A DNA stretch of 64,000 nt from Glycomyces sambucus (GCF_900102815.1 NZ_FNGF01000005.1:124001-188000); one strand, 5' to 3'. Shown: positions 50,190 to 59,781, numbered from the stretch's first letter. The notes: generated by a model from the letters alone, not told the origin. Numbers and translations: made by a program.

Positions 50190-51128
50190 ATGACCGACCA
50201 CGTCATCCTCGGCAAAGGCCAGATCGGCTCCACTGTCGCCTCGATCCTCGCCTCGCGCGGTGAGCGGGTCCGGGTGCTCAGCCGGTCCGGCGGCCCCGAG
50301 CAGGCCGGGATCGAGCACGTCAAGGTCGACGCCCGCGACGCCGCGGCGCTCACCGCCGCCACCAAGGGCGCCGACGTCATCTACAACTGCGCCAACCCCG
50401 CCGGCTACCACCAGTGGGCCGACGAGTGGCCGCCCATGTTCGCCGCCATCCTCGCCGCCGCCAAGGCCCACGGCGCCGGCCTGGTGAACACCGGGAACCT
50501 CTACGTCTACGGCCCCGTCACCGCCCCCATGACCGAGCGCACCCCGCTCAACTCCCCGGGTCACAAGGGGCAGATCCGCATCAAGATGTGGAACGACGCC
50601 ATGGCCCTCCACGCCGCCGGCGACCTCCGCTTCACCGAGGCCCGCGGCTCCGACTACTTCGGCCCCGGCGCCCTCGCCGACGCCATGCTCGGCGAGCGCG
50701 TCATGCGCCCCGTCATCGAAGGCAAGGGCGTCACCGTCTTCGGCGACCTCGACGCGCCCCACACCTTCACCTACATCCCCGACGTCGCCCGCGCCCTCAT
50801 CCGCCTCGGCGGCGACGACCGCGCCTGGGGCCGCCCCTGGCACGTGCCCTCCGCGCCCGCGCGCTCCCAGCGCGAGATGATCCAGGAGGCGGCCCGCCTC
50901 CTCGGCCGCGGCCCCGTGCGCGTCTCGCGCCTCCCCTGGTGGGTCCTCATCAACGTCGTCGGCGCCTTCGCCCCCGCGATGAAAGGCATGGCCGAGACCC
51001 GCCACCAGTGGGACGGCCCGTACCTCATGGAGTCGCACGACTTCACGGACACGTTCGGGGACAAGGCGACCGACACCGCGACCGCGCTCGGCGAGACCCT
51101 GGACTGGTGGCGCGCACGCCTCGCCTGA
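50190..51128 (+). CDS. NAD-dependent epimerase/dehydratase-family protein
   Basis: 312 residues. Rossmann motif ILGKGQIGSTVASILASRG with SRSGG; the middle VNTGNLYVYGPVTAPMTERTPLNSPGHKG contains a Tyr-x-Tyr-x-x-x motif at the active-site position, and the C-terminal half is short-chain-like. It is an atypical extended SDR, related to nucleoside-diphosphate-sugar epimerases but without a clear sugar-binding motif. AAGGGA is the ribosome site. It is probably repressed via the twin palindromes upstream. Confidence 0.87.
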   Translation: MTDHVILGKGQIGSTVASILASRGERVRVLSRSGGPEQAGIEHVKVDARDAAALTAATKGADVIYNCANPAGYHQWADEWPPMFAAILAAAKAHGAGLVNTGNLYVYGPVTAPMTERTPLNSPGHKGQIRIKMWNDAMALHAAGDLRFTEARGSDYFGPGALADAMLGERVMRPVIEGKGVTVFGDLDAPHTFTYIPDVARALIRLGGDDRAWGRPWHVPSAPARSQREMIQEAARLLGRGPVRVSRLPWWVLINVVGAFAPAMKGMAETRHQWDGPYLMESHDFTDTFGDKATDTATALGETLDWWRARLA

Positions 51129-51230
51129 CACGGAGTGTTGGCGGACCGTTCACTCAGGAGCAGGCAACCGTCCACATGGTCCGGGCGTTGTCCTTTCAGA
51201 GCCCCGCCCGCGCCCACAGGAAGTGATCCC

Positions 51231-52238
51231 ATGCGCCCGAGACTCCCCGCCGCCCTGCGCCGCCTGCGCGCCGCCGCCCCCCGGTCCACGGACTTCCTGC
51301 ACGTGATCGCGACCCGCCACGGGATCGGCGTCTTCGACGAGCAGTGGTTCGCCTACCGCCAGCTCATGATGGAGCACCTGACGCTCGCCTCGCTCGACGC
51401 CCAGGTCGAGCGGGACTTCACCTGGGTCGTCGCCGTCGACCGGGACATGCCCCCGCAGGCGCGCAAGCGCCTCGACGCCCTCGCCGAGGGCCGCCCCTAC
51501 CTCCGCCTCGCCGAGACCGAGCTCAAGCGCGACTTCGTCCCCGACCTGACCGCCTGGGTCCGCCGGGAAGCGAAGGCCCGCAAGCGGAACTGGGTCCTCA
51601 CCACCCGCCTGGACGACGACGACGCGATCCACCGCGGCCTGGCCGCGAGGCTCCACGAGGAGGCCGCGGCCTACCTCGCCGCCGGGCACCGCTCGTCCGT
51701 GATCCTCTCGCCCGTCCTGGGCTGCAACTGGGTCCCGTCGAAGGCGACGGGCCACCGCGCCTACCACCACAGCCCCTCGATCGGCCTCAGCCTGCTCGAA
51801 CCCGCCCCGAACGCGGGCACCGTCTACCGCAGCAACCACCGCACCATCGCCCAGTCGCTCGTGCCCTGGGACTACAACGTGCGCCATCTCGACGGCGAGA
51901 CCCCGTGGTGGCTCTACGCCCACACCGGCCTCTCCCACATGCAGAGCGAGGGCAGCGACCGCATGGACAAGGTCACCGGCCACCGCCGCGCCTTCACCCT
52001 CGACGCGAAGCGCCTGGCCCCCTTCGGCGTCACCGCCGCGGGGGCCAGGCTCATCCGCGAGACGCCCGAGCCCGCGACGACCGGGAGCCTGTTCGAACTC
52101 AACCGCCGCGGCCTCGACCTGGAGGTCGAGATCCACGGCCTCCGCGCCGCCGCCCGCGACGGGGACCTGTCTGCACAGGAACGCATCGCCGAGCTCCACG
52201 CCGAGCGCCGCCGCATCCACGAGCGGCTGGTCGAGTAG
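51231..52238 (+). CDS. Putative rhamnosyltransferase-family glycosyltransferase
   Basis: 335 residues. HVIATRHGIGVFDEQWFAYRQLMMEHLTLASLDAQ, DFTWVVAVDRDMP, VLTTRLDDDDAIHRGLA (acidic metal/nucleotide site) and SMQSEGSDR-like late residues match the Rhamno_transf family, GT-A fold. It would transfer a sugar in surface-polysaccharide synthesis. AGGAAG precedes the ATG. It is 102 bp downstream of the epimerase gene, which may supply a related sugar. Confidence 0.82.
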   Translation: MRPRLPAALRRLRAAAPRSTDFLHVIATRHGIGVFDEQWFAYRQLMMEHLTLASLDAQVERDFTWVVAVDRDMPPQARKRLDALAEGRPYLRLAETELKRDFVPDLTAWVRREAKARKRNWVLTTRLDDDDAIHRGLAARLHEEAAAYLAAGHRSSVILSPVLGCNWVPSKATGHRAYHHSPSIGLSLLEPAPNAGTVYRSNHRTIAQSLVPWDYNVRHLDGETPWWLYAHTGLSHMQSEGSDRMDKVTGHRRAFTLDAKRLAPFGVTAAGARLIRETPEPATTGSLFELNRRGLDLEVEIHGLRAAARDGDLSAQERIAELHAERRRIHERLVE

Positions 52239-52275
52239 CGAGTGAACGCCGCCCGGTTCACGGCAGCATGAACGG

Positions 52276-52297
52276 GGACGGCCCGGCCGGGCCGTCC
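52276..52297. terminator. Bidirectional terminator between convergent genes
   Basis: Perfect 9-bp stem GGACGGCCC / GGGCCGTCC with a GGCC loop, placed in the 59-bp gap between the rhamnosyltransferase and GNAT stops. Confidence 0.8.
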
Positions 52298-53323
52298 TCA
52301 GCCGATCTTCTTCTGGAACACCGTCTCGTGGCCCGCCAGGCGGTAGCCGACCGCCTCGTTGATCGCGATCATCTGCGTGTTCGACTCCGCGTTCCCCGTC
52401 CACACGTACCGCATGAACGGCCGCATCCGCTCCAGCCGCCGCTGGTTCGCGATCTTGAGGAGCGTGCCGAGCTTGTGCCCGCGGAAGCGCGGGTCCACGA
52501 TCGTGTTGCCCTGCCAGGCGTGCCGCTCCTCCGCGGCGTGGACCTGGATCTCGGTGAACCCGGCGACGTCGCCGCTCTCCTTGTGCACCACCGCGGTCTG
52601 GATGTTGAGCTGGCCGCGCAGGAGGCGCTGGCGCTCCCACTGCCGCACCGTGTCGGCGGTGATGCGCCCCTCCTGGAGGTCCCACTCGCCCAGCGGCATG
52701 TCGGTGTACATCCGCTGGTGGAGGTACGCCATGCCGTCGATGAGCCGGTCGTCGGGGACGCCGTGGAACGTCGTGAGCTCGAACTCGCGGGACTTCTCCC
52801 CGCACTCGTCCCACAGCCGGTCCAGGGCCTCCTCGTCGACCGCCGCGAGTTCGCAGACCCGCACGGCCGCTTCGAGGGAGCGCTGGTAGCCGTTGCCGAT
52901 CAGGAACGGCCCGCCGTCGCCGCGGACGTCGGGGGAGTCCTCGTGCGGGACGGCGAGCCAGGTGCAGATCGCGGTGCGGCCCTCCTCGGCGGCGCGCTCC
53001 TCGGCGTGGCGGAGCAGGGCCGAGCCGATGCCGTGGCGGCGCGAGTCGGGCCTGACGCCGGCCTCGAAGCCGACGAGGTGCGTGTTGTCGCGGTCGGAGA
53101 GGTTCAGGTTGAGGTAGCCGAGGACCTCGCCGTCGCAGACGGCCGCCCACTTCTCGCGGCGGCTGTCGGGGTCGTGGACGACCAGGCCGGTGAGGGCGCC
53201 GAGCGGGTGCCACGGGCTCAGGCCCCGGAAGTCGTGCTCTTGGACCGATTCCTGTGCGGCGAGCCAGGACCGGACGAGCAGGTGGTCGGCCGGGTCCACC
53301 CGGACGATGTCGAAATGCGTCAT
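52298..53323 (-). CDS. Double-GNAT acetyltransferase
   Basis: 341 residues with two acetyltransferase modules. The first carries the acetyl-CoA loop VGFEAGVRPDSRRHGIGSALLRHAEERA (about 90-117), the second has EIQVHAAEERHAWQGNTIVDPRFRGHKLGTLLKIAN (about 265-300). Tandem GNATs are often mycothiol synthase relatives or antibiotic/polyamine acetyltransferases, but the mycothiol-synthase signature is not clear. Substrate unknown. The promoter region holds a 16-bp palindrome (53598-53613). Confidence 0.85.
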   Translation of the reverse strand: MTHFDIVRVDPADHLLVRSWLAAQESVQEHDFRGLSPWHPLGALTGLVVHDPDSRREKWAAVCDGEVLGYLNLNLSDRDNTHLVGFEAGVRPDSRRHGIGSALLRHAEERAAEEGRTAICTWLAVPHEDSPDVRGDGGPFLIGNGYQRSLEAAVRVCELAAVDEEALDRLWDECGEKSREFELTTFHGVPDDRLIDGMAYLHQRMYTDMPLGEWDLQEGRITADTVRQWERQRLLRGQLNIQTAVVHKESGDVAGFTEIQVHAAEERHAWQGNTIVDPRFRGHKLGTLLKIANQRRLERMRPFMRYVWTGNAESNTQMIAINEAVGYRLAGHETVFQKKIG

Positions 53324-53597
53324 GGCCCGAGCCTGGCAGAGCGCGCGGGCGCGGGCAAGCCGATAGCGCTCGTCGCGCTGGGAAGGTTTGGGGGAGCGGG
53401 CCTCCGGTAATACACTGACCGGGGACGGCATGGTCGGGAGACCGCAGTTCCTGACACCGGCTGGCGCTGCTCGACACGTTCTAGCCCCAGGACTCGCAGT
53501 CAACCGGGTGAGTGGCGACAGGACGTCTGCGGCCTCCCGCAAGAAGAATTCTTGCTCATTCAGTGAATACGGTCAAGACCCGAAGTTCTCTTCTTTT

Positions 53598-53613
53598 TGT
53601 CGGGTACCCGACA
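53598..53613. promoter_or_regulatory. 16-bp perfect palindrome (copy 1)
   Basis: TGTCGGGTACCCGACA, 275 bp upstream of the GNAT start. A near-copy, TGTCGGGTTCCCGACG, occurs at 59782-59797. The lack of a loop favours a protein-binding site over a terminator. Confidence 0.6.
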
Positions 53614-53650
53614 CAACCCTTCACATCGGTCACTGTGAGTGATAATTTCA

Positions 53651-53691
53651 GGAGTTCGGAAAGCGTTTGACGAGCACGGATTCCGAACTCC
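53651..53691 (-). terminator. Terminator of thrC
   Basis: Perfect 10-bp arms GGAGTTCGGA / TCCGAACTCC, 10 bp after the thrC stop on the minus strand, then TGAAATTAT. Confidence 0.7.
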
Positions 53692-53700
53692 CGACTCCAC

Positions 53701-54963
53701 TCAGGATTGCAGGAATCCCGCTTCCTTGGCCGCTTTCAGCGACGGTTTCACCGTATGCGTCGGCCCCACCAGGGACGACACGGCGTCCAACGTCTTCAGG
53801 CCCTCACCGGTGTTGTAGATGACCGTCTCGGCGTCCGGATCGAGCTGCCCCGCCTCCAAGAGCTTACGGAGCGTAGCGACGACGACCCCGCCGGCCGTTT
53901 CAGCGAACACGCCCGTGGTCGCGGCGAGGAGCTTCACGCCGTCCCGGATCTCGTCGTCGGAGACCTTCGCCATCCCGCCGCCCGTAGAGCGGCACGCCTC
54001 GATCGCGTACGGCCCGGCCGCCGGGTCGCCGATGTTCAGGCTCTTGGCGATCCCCGTGGGCTTCACCGGCGTGATCACGTCGGTGCCCGCGGAGAACGCG
54101 TCGGCGATCGGGCTGCACCCGGCCGACTGGGCGCCGAACACGCGCACCTTCCCCGGCTCGGTCAGGCCGATCTCCGCGGCCTCCTCGAACGCCTTGTGGA
54201 TCTTGGTGAGCAGCTCGCCCGAGGCCATCGGCACCACGACCTGCTCCGGCAGCCGCCACCCCAGCTGCTCGGCCACCTCGTACCCGAGGGTCTTCGACCC
54301 CTCCGCGTAGTACGGGCGGATGTTCACGTTGACGAACGCGGTCTTCTCGAAGTCGTCGGTCTCCGTCAGCTCCGAGCACAGCCGGTTCACGTCGTCGTAC
54401 GAGCCCTCGACCGCGACCAGCGTGCCGCCGTAGATCGCCGACTGCACCACCTTGCCCGGCTCCAGGTCCGAGGGGATGAACACGATCGACGGCAGGCCCG
54501 CGCGGGCGGCGTGCGCCGCGACCGAGTTCGCGAGGTTCCCCGTCGACGCGCACGCGAGCCGCTCGAAGCCGAGCTTCACGGCCGCCGACACCGCGGTCGA
54601 CACGACCCGGTCCTTGAACGAGTGGGTCGGGTTCGCGCTGTCGTCCTTGACCCACAGCTTCCGCATGCCGAGGGCCTTCGCGAGGTGGACGGCGTCGATG
54701 AGCGGGGTCAGGCCGGGGTTCAGGCTCACCCGGTCCTCGAGGTGGACGCCGACCGGCAGCAGCGGCGCGTACCGCCAGATGTTCTGCGGCCCGGCCTCGA
54801 TCCGCTCCCGCGTCACCTTCGCGAGCTCGTCCAGGTCGTAGTCGACCTCCAGGGGTCCGAAGCACTGCCAACAGGCGTGCTGGGCGACCAGGTCGTAGGT
54901 GGCGTTGCAGTTGCGGCAGACGAGTCCCTTGGCAGGGCTGTCGGCGAACAGGGCATTGGACAT
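53701..54963 (-). CDS. thrC: Threonine synthase
   Basis: 420 residues. The N-terminal zinc-ribbon-like CRNCNATYDLVAQHACWQCFGPLEVD (four Cys) is typical of actinobacterial class II enzymes. The PLP lysine is Lys117 in ANPTHSFKDRVV, with glycine-rich ASTGNLANSVAAHAA (phosphate binding) and FGAQSAGCSPIADAF. It converts O-phosphohomoserine to threonine. GGAGGAG is the ribosome site; longer in-frame starts are not supported. No riboswitch or T-box leader was recognised. Confidence 0.95.
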   Translation of the reverse strand: MSNALFADSPAKGLVCRNCNATYDLVAQHACWQCFGPLEVDYDLDELAKVTRERIEAGPQNIWRYAPLLPVGVHLEDRVSLNPGLTPLIDAVHLAKALGMRKLWVKDDSANPTHSFKDRVVSTAVSAAVKLGFERLACASTGNLANSVAAHAARAGLPSIVFIPSDLEPGKVVQSAIYGGTLVAVEGSYDDVNRLCSELTETDDFEKTAFVNVNIRPYYAEGSKTLGYEVAEQLGWRLPEQVVVPMASGELLTKIHKAFEEAAEIGLTEPGKVRVFGAQSAGCSPIADAFSAGTDVITPVKPTGIAKSLNIGDPAAGPYAIEACRSTGGGMAKVSDDEIRDGVKLLAATTGVFAETAGGVVVATLRKLLEAGQLDPDAETVIYNTGEGLKTLDAVSSLVGPTHTVKPSLKAAKEAGFLQS

Positions 54964-55258
54964 GCGAGAAGGCTCCTCCCTCATCTTCCCCGCTCGTGGC
55001 GGGCCGGATTTGGCACCTGCCGCGGCGCCGTGGAAGGCGCGTCGGTGGTTGCCGCAGCGTCGCAGGGCCGGACCCCTCGGCTGCTCTGGATGAAGTACGA
55101 GGCGAATGCTACGGGTGTGTTGCACGAATCGGCAACATCCGTTCCAATTTCCGAGACGGCACGAAAATCCGACCGATCCGATGGGAGCGGTGTGAACGCG
55201 CAGTCCAGCACCGGTTTCCGGGCCCGGACCCGACCGGGTGCTGTCGCCGATCCGTCAG

Positions 55259-56149
55259 CTAGCGCCCCGCGCGGGTCGCCGCCCACACCGCGCGCGCGTC
55301 GGCCGTCCCGGCCACGTCGTGCACCCGCACGCCCCACACGCCCGCCTCGAACGCCAGCACCGACGTCGCCAGCGTCGCCGCCTCCCGCTGCCCCACCGGG
55401 CGCGGCTTCCCGCTCTCGTCGCCCAGCAGCCGCCCCAGGTACGACTTGCGGGAGGACCCGAACAGCACCGGGTACCCCAGCGCCACGAACTCGTCCAGGT
55501 GCGCCGACAGCCGCCAGTTGTGCTCCGCCGACTTCGCGAACCCCAGGCCCGGGTCCAGGATCAGGTTGTCCCGGTCGACGCCGGCGTCCAGCGCCGCCTC
55601 GACCCGGTCCTCCAGCTCCGCCTTCACGTCGGCGACCACGTTCTCGTACGCCGCCAGCCGCTGCATGTCCGAGGAGTGCCCCCGCCAGTGCATGAGCACC
55701 CACCGCACGCCCGCGTCCGCCACGACCCCCGCCATGTCCGGGTCGGCCAGGCCGCCCGAGACGTCGTTGACGACGCTCGCGCCCGCCCCGATCGCCGCCG
55801 CCGCCACCGCGGCCCGGGTCGTGTCGATCGAGACCGCAAGGCCCCGTTCGGTGAGCGCCGCGATCACGTCCACCACGCGGGACGTCTCCGTCGCCGCGTC
55901 CACCCGCTCGGCGCCCGGCCGGGTCGACTCGCCGCCCACGTCGATGAGGTCGGCGCCCTCGGCGCCCATCTGCTCGCCGTGCGCGACCGCGTCGCCGAAG
56001 TCCAGGTAGCGCCCGCCGTCGGAGAACGAGTCCGGGGTGATGTTCAGGACCCCCATGATCTGCGGGCGGGCCGGGCCCGCCCCCGGGGCGCTGTGCGGTG
56101 TGGTCACGGCATCGACGTTACCCGCGCCGGGCGCGCGAACGCTTCGCAT
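55259..56149 (-). CDS. folP: Dihydropteroate synthase
   Basis: 296 residues from an ATG that overlaps the upstream stop (TAATG); GTG 56107 would give 282 residues and is equally possible. IMGVLNITPDSFSDGGRY, IDVGGESTRPGAE, VSIDTTRAAVAAAA, VNDVSGGLADPDM, LILDPGLGFAKSAEHNWRLSAHL, VLFGSSRKSYLGRLLG and VRVHDVAGT are the complete set of active-site loops. It condenses p-aminobenzoate with the pterin pyrophosphate and is the sulfonamide target. It lacks neighbouring folB/folK genes. Confidence 0.94.
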   Translation of the reverse strand: MRSVRAPGAGNVDAVTTPHSAPGAGPARPQIMGVLNITPDSFSDGGRYLDFGDAVAHGEQMGAEGADLIDVGGESTRPGAERVDAATETSRVVDVIAALTERGLAVSIDTTRAAVAAAAIGAGASVVNDVSGGLADPDMAGVVADAGVRWVLMHWRGHSSDMQRLAAYENVVADVKAELEDRVEAALDAGVDRDNLILDPGLGFAKSAEHNWRLSAHLDEFVALGYPVLFGSSRKSYLGRLLGDESGKPRPVGQREAATLATSVLAFEAGVWGVRVHDVAGTADARAVWAATRAGR

Positions 56150-57225
56150 TACGCCAGGTCCGTGAGGTCGAGCACGTGCCACACCAGGAGTTCGTCCGTC
56201 CCCGTGGACCACCACAGGCGCCGTGCGTCCGCGCCCGTCGCGCCCGCACCGGACGCGACCAGGTACGCCTCTCCCGCTTGGAGGTCGAACAGCGTCAGCT
56301 CCGTCGCGTCGCCCGTCCCGACGCCGCGCGCGGCGAGCGGCTCGAACCGGTCGATCAGTCCCACATCGGGGGACACCGCGGAGGTGAACCCCTCGGCCAC
56401 GGTCACCCGCTCGGTCCCGTCTGGACGGACGAGGTCCACTCTCGCGCCGTCGTCGGCGTTGACCACGAGCCGGCACCACGTCGCCGAGCACAGCGTCAGC
56501 TCCTCCGACCCCGAGAACACCCGCACGCCCGCGCCGGTGTCGGTGCGCACCAGGCGCGCCCCGCCCAGCGAGTCCGACCCCGCGCTCGCCAGCCACGGCC
56601 ACGCCGCGGCCTGCCACGCCCCCAGGTGCCCGGTGACCGCCACCTCGCCGCCGCCGACCGGGACCGAGCGGTGCTCGGTCACCAGCTCCGCGCCGCGGGC
56701 CGTTGCCAGCCAGTGCAGCCCTTCGGCCGCGAACTGGAGGTCGTACGCCGAACCGGACGCGATCACGTCCCCGGTGTCGGCCGTCAGCAGCACCGGCTCC
56801 CCGGGCCGCCCGTCGGCGCCGCGCGGGGCCGTCCACAACTCCGAGACCACCCGGCCGCGCTCGTCGGGGACCGAACTGATCCAGGCGATCCGCTCGTCCG
56901 TGGCCGCCGCGGCGACCACCCCCGGGACCCCGCCCGGCTCCGCGACCACCGTCAGATCCGCTTCAGGCGCACCGAGTTCGACGTACAGGAGGCTCCCGGA
57001 CTCGTCCGTGCCGAGCGCTGCGCCGTCGTCGAGGACCTTCACCGGCGTCCACGCCCGGCCTCCGACCACGCCAGGCCAGTCGACCGGCTCGGCGTCCCAC
57101 GTCGCCCACACCGTCGGTACCGCCACGGGCACCGCGGCCTCGGGACGCTCGGGCGAGGGCCACGCGAGCCACGCGAGGGCGAGCACCGCCGCCCCGGCGA
57201 GGGTGAGCCGCTGCGCGGTGTCCAA
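56149..57225 (-). CDS. Membrane-anchored beta-propeller-like protein
   Basis: 358 residues from a TTG (no good ribosome site). An N-terminal transmembrane helix (LTLAGAAVLALAWLAWP, about 6-22) is followed by ~320 residues of repeated beta-strands (for example VYVELGAPEADLTVVAEPGG, RIAWISSVPDERGRVVSELWTAP, ARLVRTDTGAGVRVFSGSEEL) resembling a beta-propeller. Three genes share one strand (HAD, this gene, folP) with 1-6 bp gaps or overlaps, so it belongs to their operon. No specific family recognised. Confidence 0.72.
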   Translation of the reverse strand: MDTAQRLTLAGAAVLALAWLAWPSPERPEAAVPVAVPTVWATWDAEPVDWPGVVGGRAWTPVKVLDDGAALGTDESGSLLYVELGAPEADLTVVAEPGGVPGVVAAAATDERIAWISSVPDERGRVVSELWTAPRGADGRPGEPVLLTADTGDVIASGSAYDLQFAAEGLHWLATARGAELVTEHRSVPVGGGEVAVTGHLGAWQAAAWPWLASAGSDSLGGARLVRTDTGAGVRVFSGSEELTLCSATWCRLVVNADDGARVDLVRPDGTERVTVAEGFTSAVSPDVGLIDRFEPLAARGVGTGDATELTLFDLQAGEAYLVASGAGATGADARRLWWSTGTDELLVWHVLDLTDLA

Positions 57226-57231
57226 GGACGG

Positions 57232-58137
57232 CTAGTCGCGCTCGCGCGACTTGTACAGGTACAGCAGGCCCGCGCCCACGCCCGCGGCGGTCGCCGCGGG
57301 CAGCGCGAGCTTCGCGGCGCGGCGCCCGCGCCGGTAGTCCAGGACCGGCCACCCGTGGTGGCGGGCCTGGCGCGCCAGGCGCGTATCGGGGTTGACCGCG
57401 ATCGCGCGGCCGACCTTCCGCAGCATCGGCAGGTCGTTCGCCGAATCGGAGTACGCCGTGCACAGCTCCAGGTCCAGGCCGCGCTCGGCCGCGAGCTGCG
57501 CGATGCCGTCGGCCTTCGCGGGGCCGTGCATGAGGTCCCCGACCAGCCGGCCGGTGTAGCAGCCGTTCTCGATCTCCGCGATCGTCCCGAGCGCGCCGGT
57601 CAGGCCCAGGCGCGTGGCGAGGACCCCCGCCAGCTCGACCGGGCTCGCGGTCACCAGCCACACCTCCTGGCCCGTCTCCAGGTGCCGCTCGGCGAGCCTG
57701 CGGACGGGCGCGAGGATGCGCGGGGAGATGTCGCGGTCGACGACCTCCTCGCACAGGGCGCGCATCTCGTCCACCGGGTACCCGGCGACCAGTTCGAGCG
57801 CCGACGACTTGATCGACGAGATGTGGCCGTGGTGCTCGACGCCCTGGAACTTGAACCGGGCCTGCTTCCACGCGAAGCCGAGGATGTCGCGCCCCGAGAG
57901 GACGCCGTGCCGGGCCAGCGCGCGGGCGAGGTAGTACGTGGAGGCGCCGTGCATGAGGGTGTTGTCGACGTCGAAGAACGCCGCGGAGGGACTGTGGGCG
58001 AGTTCGTCTTCGCCGGGAGCCGCGGGCTCCACGACGACGGAGTGGGCGTTGGATTGCGTGCGAGCGACGCCGCCGCCCCGCGCGGCCGAAGGGCGGGGTG
58101 TGGCGGAGGCGCTGGAGGAAGCCTCGATCTCAGACAC
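57232..58137 (-). CDS. HAD-IB-family phosphatase (SerB-like)
   Basis: 301 residues from a GTG. An acidic, disordered-looking 50-residue N-terminus precedes the HAD motifs: AFFDVDNTLMHG (nucleophile Asp), WLVTASPVELAG (motif II), and AYSDSANDLPMLRKVGRAIAVNPD (motif IV). The C-terminus has a basic stretch and a hydrophobic helix (ALPAATAAGVGAGLLYLYKS) that may anchor it to the membrane. Its Streptomyces counterparts lie in the bldN/rex/hem neighbourhood. Substrate unknown; a phosphoserine- or lipid-phosphate type is plausible. Confidence 0.87.
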   Translation of the reverse strand: MSEIEASSSASATPRPSAARGGGVARTQSNAHSVVVEPAAPGEDELAHSPSAAFFDVDNTLMHGASTYYLARALARHGVLSGRDILGFAWKQARFKFQGVEHHGHISSIKSSALELVAGYPVDEMRALCEEVVDRDISPRILAPVRRLAERHLETGQEVWLVTASPVELAGVLATRLGLTGALGTIAEIENGCYTGRLVGDLMHGPAKADGIAQLAAERGLDLELCTAYSDSANDLPMLRKVGRAIAVNPDTRLARQARHHGWPVLDYRRGRRAAKLALPAATAAGVGAGLLYLYKSRERD

Positions 58138-58292
58138 CTTGAAAGCCTACAAGCCCAAGGCAGACGCCCTGTAACGCGAGGACGCGAGCCCGGTGAATTT
58201 CCAGTGTGGGCTTGTTCATGTATCGTCCCGAGCGTGCTCCGTGCCCGGTCGTGGCCGGATATGCGGCCTTCGCTCCGACCTGCGCGCACAAG

Positions 58293-58324
58293 GGGACCGG
58301 GACGCCGTGCGGTGTCCCGGTCCC
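58293..58324. terminator. Hairpin between HAD and DUF5667 genes
   Basis: Perfect 11-bp stem GGGACCGGGAC / GTCCCGGTCCC with a 10-nt loop, 49 bp after the DUF5667 stop on the minus strand. Confidence 0.75.
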
Positions 58325-58372
58325 GTGCCGCACCTTGCCGTGCGCTTCAGCCGCCCTTGCCGCGGGCGGTGA

Positions 58373-59542
58373 TCAATTGAACAGGTCGGAGATGATCCCG
58401 GTGAGTTCGCCGAGGACGTCGTCGTCGGCCGCGGGGGTCGTCTCGCCGTCGGTGACGGCGGGGCTGCCGGCCCCGCCGCTGGTCGGGTCGGACGCGGGCG
58501 TGCCCTCGTCCTCGGCCGCCGGGCCGGCGGTGGTGGCCGCGTCCGGGTCGGTGCCGCCGGTCGTCTCGCCGCCGCCGGGTTCGGCGCCCTGCTCCTCGGC
58601 GGTGGCGCCGCTGGCGCCCTCGGTGGCGGGCACGGTGGCGTCGACGGCGTTCTGCGCGCACGATCCGGGGACCGGGCCGAGCTCGTCGGCCTCGCCGCCG
58701 GGGTCGGTGCAGTCGAGGGAGCCGCGCAGCTCCACGGAGCGGAGCGCGGCGGCCTCCAGGACCGACGCGAGTTCCTCGCCGGCGTCCTGCGCCTCGCCGT
58801 CGAGCCCGCTCACCAGGTCGTCGAGCACCCAGCGGTGCTCGTTGGCGAACAGGTCGAGGTAGTCGAGCGGGGCGGGGTCGTCGCCTGCGACGGCCAGTTC
58901 GCCGAGGAGCGCGCTGGCGCTCTTCAGCTCCGAGGCGGCGTCCTCCAGGGCGTCGGCCGCGGCACGGTCGTCGTCGGCGACGAGGGCCGCCTCCTGGATC
59001 CGCGTGCGGGCGAACTCCAGGTAGAGCTGGGCCCGGCCGAGGTCGTTGCCGGCGAGGGCGAGCTGCGCGCGCTCGGTGGAGCGCTTGACGTTGTACAGCG
59101 TCTCGCCGGGCAGGGCGTCGCCGGAGGCCGCGGAGACCCCGGAGATGGCGACGGTGCCGGTGAGCAGTGCCGCGATGATGGCGATGCGCCGGCCGCCGCG
59201 GGGGCGGCGGGGGAACATCTCGTCGAGGACGGGTGCGCGCGTCGTCTCGGGCACGGCCGCGCTGGCGCGGGCCCTGGCGGTGACGCCGATGCCTTCTTCG
59301 GCGGCGACCGCCATGAGGCGCCTGCGGGTGGCGTCCTGCCAGTCCCGCGAGGGCCTGCTCGCGTTGATGAGCTGGTCGCCCAGCCCGCCGAGCCGTTCGG
59401 TGACGCCGACGAGTTCGGCGTACGCTTCGGCCGACGCGCCCGATGCGTCGCTGCGGCGCGTGTTAGTGAGGGGGGAACCTCCTGAGTCAAGCAGCCGCGC
59501 GAATTCCTCCGCGCGTCGGCGCTCCATCGGGTTCAATGTCAC
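58373..59542 (-). CDS. DUF5667 membrane protein, candidate anti-sigma factor of the BldN-type sigma (RsbN-like)
   Basis: 389 residues from GTG 59542 (GAGGGGG about 9 bp upstream). A cytoplasmic helical N-terminus (about 1-117, starting NPMERRRAEEFARLLDSG) is followed by one transmembrane helix (RIAIIAALLTGTVAISGVSAA, 119-139). An extracytoplasmic coiled domain follows, with GDALPGETLYNVKRSTERAQLAL and the DUF5667 core, then a Thr/Pro/Gly/Asp-rich tail. Location directly downstream of a BldN-type sigma factor and the helical cytoplasmic region match the RsbN anti-sigma of Streptomyces, which binds BldN. That equivalence is inferred from position and layout. Confidence 0.8.
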   Translation of the reverse strand: MTLNPMERRRAEEFARLLDSGGSPLTNTRRSDASGASAEAYAELVGVTERLGGLGDQLINASRPSRDWQDATRRRLMAVAAEEGIGVTARARASAAVPETTRAPVLDEMFPRRPRGGRRIAIIAALLTGTVAISGVSAASGDALPGETLYNVKRSTERAQLALAGNDLGRAQLYLEFARTRIQEAALVADDDRAAADALEDAASELKSASALLGELAVAGDDPAPLDYLDLFANEHRWVLDDLVSGLDGEAQDAGEELASVLEAAALRSVELRGSLDCTDPGGEADELGPVPGSCAQNAVDATVPATEGASGATAEEQGAEPGGGETTGGTDPDAATTAGPAAEDEGTPASDPTSGGAGSPAVTDGETTPAADDDVLGELTGIISDLFN

Positions 59543-59781
59543 CGGGCACACCCCCTCTCACTGCATGGATCCTGCTCCTGTACTGAGAACAACGCACGAG
59601 TAGCCCCTGAGGTTACGGTTCGCCGCGAACCTTGCGTTTCGGACCACATCGTCCTCGTCGCGGTGGGGTTTCGCGGCGGTATCGGGCCGGTAGAGCGCCC
59701 TGACCTGGCAGTTGCGGTCCGCCGTGAGGAGGCGGGCCGTCGGTTACGGGTTAGCGGGCCGAAGCCCTCGGGAACGGGTTC

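Larger units (their letters stand above)
53324..53700. other. Intergenic region with palindromes, no supported gene
   Basis: 377 bp between GNAT and thrC (both minus strand). Holds a 17-bp dyad (53539-53555, arms GCAAGAA / TTCTTGC), the 16-bp palindrome at 53598-53613 and the thrC terminator. Its low-GC centre is probably the GNAT promoter. Confidence 0.6.

Noticed and set aside
54964-55258. Riboswitch or T-box ahead of thrC
   Set aside because: No conserved stem pattern or T-box sequence was seen; the gap is unremarkable.
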